Source of the DNA: an uncultured Candidatus Saccharibacteria bacterium
Lineage (GTDB): Bacteria > Patescibacteriota > Saccharimonadia > Saccharimonadales > Saccharimonadaceae
Assembly: GCA_937958235.1 (NCBI GenBank)
Contig: CALFGG010000059.1
Location: 1 to 15,758 of the forward strand
DNA length: 15,758 nucleotides
Direction of reading: 5' to 3'
The notes beneath the pieces are model-generated. The model ran no database searches. It had not been told where the DNA came from and saw only the letters and a list, made by a program, of their open reading frames with translations. Of the stretch, positions 7,195 through 12,895 are shown in pieces. Numbering within the stretch: position 1 is the stretch's first letter; every line of letters starts with the position of its first letter. A program made the translations under genes and the position numbers.

Positions 7195-10100
7195 ATGGCA
7201 GAGAATATTGGTCGACCCGATGAAAATACTTTTGGCAACCAGACATTTTCTGTAAGCCAAAACCAAAAACCTGATACTCAACAAGAAAACAACGATAGTG
7301 CATGGGGAAACAATCAGGCAAAAAAAATAGCAGATCAAAAGTCAGCCCAAACATCTGCACGAGAAATCGAAAACGCCGCACTTAATAATTCGAATAACTC
7401 TCAAGATGCTAGAATTGCGGAAAATCAAACGGATCAACTAGACAATGAGTCGTTTTATAAAAGAGATGATAAAAAAGATAAGAAAGCCAAACTGAGCCAG
7501 GCTAAAAAGTATGCCCCCCTCGGCGGAATCTTAGGGGTTCTAATTATGATGATGCTTGCTTTTTCTGGAGCAACCAGTCTATCCTCATTCGCGTTGGTTG
7601 CTAACGGTTTAGAGCAATTTAATATTCTTCGTGACAGTATGAATAGCCGCTCTTCTTACCTCTTTCCAAGGATGATCCGGGGCGGATTGAACTCCAAAAT
7701 TACTACCAAAGGAATTTTTAGTGGCAAAGACAAGTTCAAAATATCAAGTTCAATGTCAAAGAAGCTCGCCAGTAATGGGATTAGCTATGTTGAGACTACT
7801 GGTACCGACGGCAAGCCCCTTAATCTTTTAGTCTACAATGATGGACCAGATGGCAAACCAATGGCGGTTGCCGCTTATCAGGAAGATGCCTCCAGGATCC
7901 CTGATTCTCTCGAAATAACCACAAATAAAGTTGACGCTGACGGCGTCTCTACTCCTGTCACTACCAATGTTGAAGTTGACTCAAAAAATAAAATGGGCTT
8001 TAAGCAGGCCCTAGATACTAGTGATACTTTCTTCAAGGCTGAAGAAAGGTCTACGCGTACCCTGAAAGGACACGTTGCTGGTTGGTTTGACTCAATCGCC
8101 GATAAGGTAGATACTATGCTAAATAATGGCGGCCGCAATCGCCAAGCTAACACAAAAGAAGACGCTACAGATGAAGAGATAAAGCAAAATGCTGAAAAAG
8201 ATGGGCTAAAAGAGGAAGCTGAAGACCCCCAAGGAAATGCTGATGTCGACGACTCAGATGTTGGCGCAGAGGATCCGAATCCCGTTCCAGCTGATGATGG
8301 CTCTGGTGCGCTTACTAAGGGTATGGATGTGCCAGAGGTCGAAAGTTCGCTCAAGACTCGTGCTAAAAAAGCAGCCGCCTCTATTGGTAGTGCTTCTGCT
8401 ATTACAACTACTCTAGGCTATGCTTGTACAGTATTAAAAGTAATTAATACAATTTCTCAAACCGTAGGTGCTTTGATGCGCGCGAGAGTCTTGAACTATG
8501 TCACGGGCTACACTGAGGCGGTGCATAAAACTAAGGCTGGTGATGGTACAAATGAGCTACATTTTTATAATAAAGGCCTCAATACCGATGGTCCAACAAG
8601 AGATATGGCTGGCAATATTATTCCTGGTAAGGAATCTAGTTCTGCCATGAAAAGTCCCGCAATTGGTCAATTCTTTAGTGATGGGCAGGTAACGGTCAAA
8701 TCATCCGACCCGATTGCACGAAAATTTAATTCCGAGACTGCAATGCAACAAGCAATTTTCCACAGTGACGAAATCCAATCTAGCGACATGAATCAAGTAC
8801 CAATGACTCTTGGTACTATGCTAGGTCAAGCTGCTGGCAGTTTAAACACCTATAAAGGTTGTATTGCCCTACAAATGACTGGAAATGTCTTAGGTATTTT
8901 TGCGGATATCGCAGAAATCGCAGCAGCTATACCAAGTTTCGGTATCTCATTGATTGTCGGCCAAATTGGAAAGATGCTAATGAAAAAAGCACTTATGATC
9001 GCTGTAGTTGCCTCGGTCGGCGTAATCATCTCAATGGTCGCACCGATGATTGCTAGAACAGTTGGTAAAAGCCTTGTCAGTAATATGGTGGGCGAGGATG
9101 CTGGGTATGCGATCAATAGCGGCTTCAATATGTATACAGGCATACAACAACGAGTGAGTTCTGGCCTTCCTGCCACCAAGAAGGCCTTAGTCGCCGCATA
9201 TCATGAAAAGCAGAATGTCATAGCTTCTGAAGCTAGATATATCAGGCAAACAAAGAGTCCCCTTGATCCCTCTTCGCCGTATACCTTCATGGGTAGTATT
9301 ATGAATTCAATTATTCCTATTGCCACCACCGTTGGCTCGCCAATTATGACTTTTTCAAAAATCAATAGCGTAGTTGGTTCTTCCATCTTTCAGCTCTTAC
9401 CAACCGCTGCTGCAGAAGGCGAGCGTCAGATTAAAACCTCACTAAACAACAACTGTCCATCTGGAAGGGCATTTGATGAACCTCTCGCAATGGATGCCTT
9501 TTGCAATAACTACATAACTACCGACTACTCTACAATTAAAACACCACCAGACGAAGTATTTGATCGCGTCGGAGCTGAGAACTTTGACTTAGAAAATATT
9601 GATGAAAACGTTAATAACGGTAATCCAGCAATCAAGGATAACTCCGAGCTTGCTAAGTGGACTCTAGCCTGCGCAGTACGTGAGTCTCATTACGGTGTTG
9701 CTGATGGCAATATCTCGGAAGCCATCAGTGGCTCTGCTGGTGTGGGTTCAGGCGTTATTAAATCTTATACTGGTGCCGCCATTGGTGCTGTTCCAGTCCT
9801 CGGAGGTCTAGCTCAAGGATTCTTTGATGGAAGGGAGGCAGCAAATATTGGTTGGACAACAGGTGAAAATTGTGTGAAAGAAAAATATAAATACTTCTCG
9901 CGCTATTCAGAGGATCAGCGAGTTTTAGAATCTGCTGGATTAATCGAACAATCAGCAGTTACAGGCTTCCTAGATAAATATTACGCTAAAAATCCTCTCG
10001 ACCATTCAGATTCAGGTATTGTTGCACGCTATACTGGAATGACCAAAGAACAGGCTGAAATTGCCCTTGGTCTAGTTGAGTACAATCTCTTCCTTGCAAA

Positions 10101-10254
10101 ATATCATCCCAAAGAAAAAGGTCCAGAAAAACCAGTAAAAAGTGAAGAATATCAGTATGAAAGTACTACGGTAATTGCTGAATCTATGCCAAATGTTGTT
10201 CTTCGTATACTTAGTGACTTTAAAAATCAGAGGCTAGCCACTGCGAGCGCATAA
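7195..10254 (+). CDS. Large multi-spanning membrane protein of unknown function
   Basis: 1019 residues; I do not recognise a family. N-terminus (1-105) is Asn/Gln-rich and then Lys/Asp-rich, probably cytoplasmic, with no signal peptide. A membrane segment lies at about 108-136. A soluble region follows (140-385) with an acidic Asp/Glu linker at about 321-370. More hydrophobic segments are at about 402-428, 556-620 (probably two spans, rich in Ala/Ile/Met) and 699-737. The C-terminal region, about 740-1019, is soluble-looking and carries four cysteines (754, 770, 826, 893); two others are at 411 and 556. The Cys pairs would suit disulfides outside the cell. It follows the envelope cluster by 57 bases but has its own promoter. 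Size and layout resemble the large surface or secretion-apparatus proteins common in CPR genomes, yet no defining motif of VirB6/TrbL or a toxin was seen. Being a real gene is certain; function is not. Confidence 0.8.
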   Translation: MAENIGRPDENTFGNQTFSVSQNQKPDTQQENNDSAWGNNQAKKIADQKSAQTSAREIENAALNNSNNSQDARIAENQTDQLDNESFYKRDDKKDKKAKLSQAKKYAPLGGILGVLIMMMLAFSGATSLSSFALVANGLEQFNILRDSMNSRSSYLFPRMIRGGLNSKITTKGIFSGKDKFKISSSMSKKLASNGISYVETTGTDGKPLNLLVYNDGPDGKPMAVAAYQEDASRIPDSLEITTNKVDADGVSTPVTTNVEVDSKNKMGFKQALDTSDTFFKAEERSTRTLKGHVAGWFDSIADKVDTMLNNGGRNRQANTKEDATDEEIKQNAEKDGLKEEAEDPQGNADVDDSDVGAEDPNPVPADDGSGALTKGMDVPEVESSLKTRAKKAAASIGSASAITTTLGYACTVLKVINTISQTVGALMRARVLNYVTGYTEAVHKTKAGDGTNELHFYNKGLNTDGPTRDMAGNIIPGKESSSAMKSPAIGQFFSDGQVTVKSSDPIARKFNSETAMQQAIFHSDEIQSSDMNQVPMTLGTMLGQAAGSLNTYKGCIALQMTGNVLGIFADIAEIAAAIPSFGISLIVGQIGKMLMKKALMIAVVASVGVIISMVAPMIARTVGKSLVSNMVGEDAGYAINSGFNMYTGIQQRVSSGLPATKKALVAAYHEKQNVIASEARYIRQTKSPLDPSSPYTFMGSIMNSIIPIATTVGSPIMTFSKINSVVGSSIFQLLPTAAAEGERQIKTSLNNNCPSGRAFDEPLAMDAFCNNYITTDYSTIKTPPDEVFDRVGAENFDLENIDENVNNGNPAIKDNSELAKWTLACAVRESHYGVADGNISEAISGSAGVGSGVIKSYTGAAIGAVPVLGGLAQGFFDGREAANIGWTTGENCVKEKYKYFSRYSEDQRVLESAGLIEQSAVTGFLDKYYAKNPLDHSDSGIVARYTGMTKEQAEIALGLVEYNLFLAKYHPKEKGPEKPVKSEEYQYESTTVIAESMPNVVLRILSDFKNQRLATASA

Positions 10255-10278
10255 AAATCATCAGACTTTTGTCTAATA

Positions 10279-10287
10279 TGTTAAAAT
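10279..10287 (+). promoter_or_regulatory. Extended -10 promoter of the DUF308-like gene
   Basis: TGT TAAAAT (10279-10287) is an extended -10 element; no good -35 is visible. The start would fall near 10294, giving a leader of about 23 bases with AAGGAG at 10307-10312 before ATG 10317. Confidence 0.5.
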
Positions 10288-10316
10288 AATCATAAGAACT
10301 ATAATCAAGGAGTATT

Positions 10317-10988
10317 ATGACTACAAAACTTAAGTATATCGATAGTCACTGGGGTATTTTTGCCCTACAGGGGATTGTTGCCTTATTGTTTGGTTGGTTT
10401 GCCTTATTTACCAATTCCAGCGATATTCAGACACTGGTTATCATTGTTGGCAGCGTACTCCTTTCGCTCGGAATTATCGAACTATTGAATCTCCTCGCAC
10501 GTGCACGCACAAAAAATACTTGGGGCGTCTCACTAGTGATGGCTATTCTAGAAATCTCTGCCGGCCTCGCTCTTCTCTTTACTTACGAGCAAAATGTTGC
10601 CTGGCACCTTATTGTTATCGCCGCCTATACAATTTTGCGTGGTATTTTTGAGATCATTCTCGGACTTAAAGCCATTGATGATCTTACAGACAAGTTTATC
10701 TGGATTCTTGCTGGCATCTGCGCCTGTATTATGGGCGTCGTTATCTTAAATACCGGTCACCTCGGCACCATCCCTTTTATTAAATACTTCGGTTCTTACA
10801 TGATGGTTTTTGGTGTCGTAAATCTCATTTATTCCGTACATAATAATGAACAGGGTAAAGATTATCGTAGTGAGAAGCTTGCAGTAAAAAAGAAAATATC
10901 AAAGACTTTGGAATTAAAGACCCCGGTTTCAAAGGCCACGACAAAAACGGTCAAGAAAACCGCGAAAAAGACTGCTAAGAAGGCCTAA
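10317..10988 (+). CDS. DUF308/HdeD-like membrane protein with basic Lys/Thr/Ala tail
   Basis: 223 residues with six predicted membrane segments at about 12-31, 39-62, 70-88, 94-115, 126-146 and 151-173, arranged as three hairpins, which is the pattern of the HdeD/DUF308 family. HdeD in E. coli is linked with acid resistance, but the biochemical role of most family members is unknown. After the last span a tail of about 45 residues is rich in Lys, Thr and Ala and ends VKKTAKKTAKKA, like the tails of histone H1-like or DNA-binding proteins; it would lie in the cytoplasm with an even number of spans and an inside N-terminus. Start ATG 10317 has AAGGAG at 10307-10312. Its own promoter precedes it. 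Family call rests on topology and length, not on a catalytic motif. Confidence 0.72.
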   Translation: MTTKLKYIDSHWGIFALQGIVALLFGWFALFTNSSDIQTLVIIVGSVLLSLGIIELLNLLARARTKNTWGVSLVMAILEISAGLALLFTYEQNVAWHLIVIAAYTILRGIFEIILGLKAIDDLTDKFIWILAGICACIMGVVILNTGHLGTIPFIKYFGSYMMVFGVVNLIYSVHNNEQGKDYRSEKLAVKKKISKTLELKTPVSKATTKTVKKTAKKTAKKA

Positions 10989-11022
10989 ATATAAATAGGC
11001 AGTCCTCATTCTTCTTTAAAAA

Positions 11023-11052
11023 CTGGCATTATAAACGTAAATATGTTATAAT
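11023..11052 (+). promoter_or_regulatory. Promoter of the GalU-type gene
   Basis: CTGGCA (11023-11028; 4 of 6 matches to TTGACA), 18-base spacer, then TATAAT (11047-11052) with extended TGT (11044-11046). The expected start near 11059 lies after the ATG at 11054, so that ATG cannot be the start codon. Confidence 0.65.
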
Positions 11053-11060
11053 TATGTCTC

Positions 11061-11066
11061 AAGGAG
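11061..11066 (+). promoter_or_regulatory. Shine-Dalgarno site deciding the start at 11072
   Basis: AAGGAG five bases before ATG 11072. With the promoter position it settles the start at 11072 rather than 11054. Confidence 0.65.
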
Positions 11067-11071
11067 AAAAT

Positions 11072-11947
11072 ATGAACTATAAAATGCCAACCAAGGCTAT
11101 CATCACTGATGCTGGTTTTGCTAGCCGTTTTTTACCGATCACTAAAACTATTCCAAAAGCTATGTTGCCACTCGGAAATCGTCCAATCATGCAACTTGTT
11201 GTTGATGAATGTATAAAGGCCGGTATTACAGAGATTATTATTGTTGCCACGCCTGAGGGTAAGCCAATCTACGAGGATTATTTTAACAATTCCGTAAATC
11301 ACATCCGTAAGCAGCTAAAAGCGCAGGGCAAACTAGACCGTTATGCTCCGATTCAAGAAATCCTTGATTATCCAAAAATTACCGTGATCGAACAGGACCA
11401 GTCTTATCCATACGGAAACGGCTCTCCAATTGCTTCAGCTCGTAAATTTATTCGTGATGACGAGGCCTTCATTGTCGCTTACTCGGATGACGTAGTCTTC
11501 GGTACTTCCGATGTCAAAACCCTAATTGATTCCTACGCTAAGCATCAAGATGCACAGGCCATTATTATTGCTCAGGAAATGCCTAAGGAGGTATTAAATA
11601 AATATGGTATCATTAGTCTTCAAGATGAGGCTAAAATGACCCTACATGATATTGTCGAGAAGCCAAAAATCGAAGATGCTCCATCCAATCTCACTTCTTA
11701 TGGTCGTTATCTCCTCACGCCAGATGTCTTCCAGTATCTTGATCCAAAAAATACCGGCCTAGACGGTGAGTTATGGACTGTTGACGCTATTACACGCATG
11801 GTCAAAGATGGCAATGTTTATGTTGAGAAGACAAGAGGTTACTGGATGACTACAGGTGATCCAAAAAACTATAACCTAGCTAGTCTTTATTATGCAACCG
11901 AATTTGAAGACTATGGTGAAGCACTTGTAGATTTTCTTCAAAAGTAA
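11072..11947 (+). CDS. galU: UTP-glucose-1-phosphate uridylyltransferase (GalU-type nucleotidyltransferase)
   Basis: A 291-residue enzyme expected to make UDP-glucose from UTP and glucose-1-phosphate, feeding envelope glycans and glycolipids. Seen: TKAIITDAGFASRFLPITK at 7-25, then IPKAMLPLGNRPIMQLVVDE at 27-46 (GalU has IPKEMLPI..KPLIQYVVEE); YGNGSPIASA at 114-123; AYSDDVVFG at 136-144 with the metal-binding Asp; DIVEKPKIEDAPSNL..YGRYLLTPDVF at 193-220, closely GalU-like; DGELWTVDAI at 231-240; TTGDPKNYNLASL at 260-272. Oddity: the nucleotide loop, usually AAGLGTRFLP, reads DAGFASRFLP, losing the GxGTR glycines while keeping Arg19 and Lys29. Start 11072 is set by AAGGAG and the promoter. A terminator follows. 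Another nucleotide-sugar pyrophosphorylase specificity is possible. Confidence 0.85.
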   Translation: MNYKMPTKAIITDAGFASRFLPITKTIPKAMLPLGNRPIMQLVVDECIKAGITEIIIVATPEGKPIYEDYFNNSVNHIRKQLKAQGKLDRYAPIQEILDYPKITVIEQDQSYPYGNGSPIASARKFIRDDEAFIVAYSDDVVFGTSDVKTLIDSYAKHQDAQAIIIAQEMPKEVLNKYGIISLQDEAKMTLHDIVEKPKIEDAPSNLTSYGRYLLTPDVFQYLDPKNTGLDGELWTVDAITRMVKDGNVYVEKTRGYWMTTGDPKNYNLASLYYATEFEDYGEALVDFLQK

Positions 11948-11961
11948 TTAGCTAAACCACT

Positions 11962-11987
11962 AAAAACACCCCAAGCGGGTGTTTTTT
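11962..11987 (+). terminator. Rho-independent terminator after the GalU-type gene
   Basis: CACCC (11967-11971), loop CAAGC, GGGTG (11977-11981), extended by A5 on the left pairing with the T6 run on the right (11982-11987). Strong GC stem with a U tract; the A run could also serve the other strand, though no convergent gene is present. Confidence 0.85.
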
Positions 11988-11989
11988 AG

Positions 11990-12018
11990 TTGTATACATT
12001 TACAAAATATAATACAAT
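11990..12018 (+). promoter_or_regulatory. Probable promoter of the YtxG-like gene
   Basis: Two overlapping -10 candidates: TATAAT (12008-12013) and TACAAT (12013-12018), the second with TTGTAT (11990-11995) at 17 bases. Which is used cannot be told; both give a start at about 12020-12025. Confidence 0.45.
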
Positions 12019-12042
12019 ATAAGCGTAAAGGTTATCAAAAAT

Positions 12043-12046
12043 GGAG
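12043..12046 (+). promoter_or_regulatory. Shine-Dalgarno site favouring the start at 12053
   Basis: GGAG six bases before ATG 12053. The alternative ATG 12041 has only AAAGG about 10 bases away, so 12053 is preferred. Confidence 0.5.
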
Positions 12047-12052
12047 TCACAA

Positions 12053-12442
12053 ATGAATCTTGCCGAATGGATCTTAGTCATGTTTTTATCAGTTGCACTA
12101 CTGATCTTTTTAATTGTCGGCATTATTTTTCTGGTTAAGTTTACTAGCCTGCTTTCTGAAATTGAAATTATGGTTCAAACTGGTCAGTCTATATTTGATA
12201 AAGCAGATGATGTGGCTGATAATATTAAGGATCTTACTTCAGTTGGTCCACTTGCTAAAGGGTTCGTCACAGAATATATCGGCAGAAAGTTATTCAACCT
12301 CTTAAAAATTGATCGTAAACCTAAAAAATCCTATTTTGATGAGTTTGAGGAAGAAGATACAACTCAGCAATCAGCAAAACGCACAGCAACCAAAGCCACG
12401 AAAACGCCAATTAAAAGCGTAAAACCAAAAGCTAGAAGCTAA
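12053..12442 (+). CDS. Small single-span membrane protein, YtxG/DUF948-like
   Basis: 129 residues from ATG 12053 (133 from ATG 12041). One N-terminal membrane segment of about 22 residues (AEWILVMFLSVALLIFLIVG onward) is followed by a helical region with repeated Asp/Ile/Val (QTGQSIFDKADDVADNIKDL), a short hydrophobic-basic stretch, an acidic patch (DEFEEEDTTQ) and a basic tail (KRTATKATKTPIKSVKPKARS). A one-span protein with a helical cytoplasmic stalk encoded just before a YtxH-like gene matches the Bacillus ytxG-ytxH arrangement, so a YtxG/DUF948 role is suggested by topology and neighbourhood rather than by clear sequence identity. Exact function of YtxG proteins is unknown beyond stress association. 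A separate -10 element precedes the next gene, so the two may be only partly co-transcribed. Confidence 0.65.
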   Translation: MNLAEWILVMFLSVALLIFLIVGIIFLVKFTSLLSEIEIMVQTGQSIFDKADDVADNIKDLTSVGPLAKGFVTEYIGRKLFNLLKIDRKPKKSYFDEFEEEDTTQQSAKRTATKATKTPIKSVKPKARS

Positions 12443-12469
12443 CCACTATACTGTTCGCTCAAAATCGAC

Positions 12470-12475
12470 TATAAT
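12470..12475 (+). promoter_or_regulatory. -10 element before the YtxH-like gene
   Basis: TATAAT in an A+T-rich stretch 35 bases before the ATG; no convincing -35. A ribosome site (CAGGAG, 12497-12502) follows before ATG 12510. Confidence 0.4.
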
Positions 12476-12509
12476 ATATATTATAAACAGATTAAACAGG
12501 AGTACAAAT

Positions 12510-12815
12510 ATGAAAAAAGATAATAGTAAATTCTTCTTAGGTGTAGTCCTAGGTGCAGCAGCTGGTCTTGTCGCAGGTATTCTCACCGCTCCAAAGTCCG
12601 GCAAAGAAACACGTCAGGAATTGAAAGAGCAGGGTAAGAAAGCCCTTGATGAAACCAAAAAAACCAGCCAGAAGCTCTATCAGGACACCAAAACTGGTGG
12701 TCAAAAAATGTTTGATAAATTCTTTAAGAAAAAAGAAACTGCCGAAGATGAAGTTCTAGGTGTCGTTGAAGAAGTTGCCGAAGATGTAGCTGAAGCAGCT
12801 GAAGAAGCAAAATAG
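12510..12815 (+). CDS. YtxH-like small protein
   Basis: 101 residues. The N-terminus has the YtxH signature: a Gly/Ala-rich membrane segment (FFLGVVLGAAAGLVAGILTA at 8-27) followed directly by PKSGKETRQELKEQGKKA. The rest is a charged helix (about 35-75) and an acidic tail from about 74 rich in Glu, Ala and Val (EEVAEDVAEAAEEAK). YtxH proteins are single-span or membrane-associated and stress-related in Bacillus; molecular role unknown. Start ATG 12510 has CAGGAG seven bases upstream. A strong terminator follows, ending this two-gene unit. Confidence 0.85.
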   Translation: MKKDNSKFFLGVVLGAAAGLVAGILTAPKSGKETRQELKEQGKKALDETKKTSQKLYQDTKTGGQKMFDKFFKKKETAEDEVLGVVEEVAEDVAEAAEEAK

Positions 12816-12835
12816 TAAAGATTAAATTAATTACA

Positions 12836-12871
12836 AATATTCTCTTCAATTAAATTTGAAGAGAGTATTTT
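12836..12871 (+). terminator. Terminator between the YtxH-like gene and dnaE
   Basis: A 14-pair stem (12836-12849 with 12856-12869, one G-U pair) around a six-base loop TTAAAT, ending in a TTTT run (12868-12871). It is A+T-rich but long. The stem core is CTCTTCAA / TTGAAGAG. Confidence 0.75.
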
Positions 12872-12895
12872 AACGGGAAAATGGGTGTAAGATAG

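Noticed and set aside
7878..8354. Serine-rich 158-residue reading frame on the minus strand
   Set aside because: It lies wholly inside the 1019-residue gene, opposite its acidic linker; it has no ribosome site and its composition is what the reverse of Asp/Glu/Ala codons gives.
8859..9056. 65-residue plus-strand frame inside the large membrane protein gene
   Set aside because: Out of frame with the long open frame, no ribosome site, no recognisable features.
10258..10278. Small hairpin AGAC TTTT GTCT after the large membrane protein
   Set aside because: Only four firm pairs and no T tract after it; not a convincing terminator.
7180..10296. Shared 11-base word ATAATCATAAG near the starts of two genes (7180-7190 and 10286-10296)
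   Set aside because: The word is A+T-rich, overlaps -10 boxes, and is placed differently relative to them, so chance similarity of promoters is the simpler explanation.
11054..11071. Upstream ATG for the GalU-type protein
   Set aside because: It sits two bases after the TATAAT box, before the expected transcription start, and ATG 11072 has a good AAGGAG.
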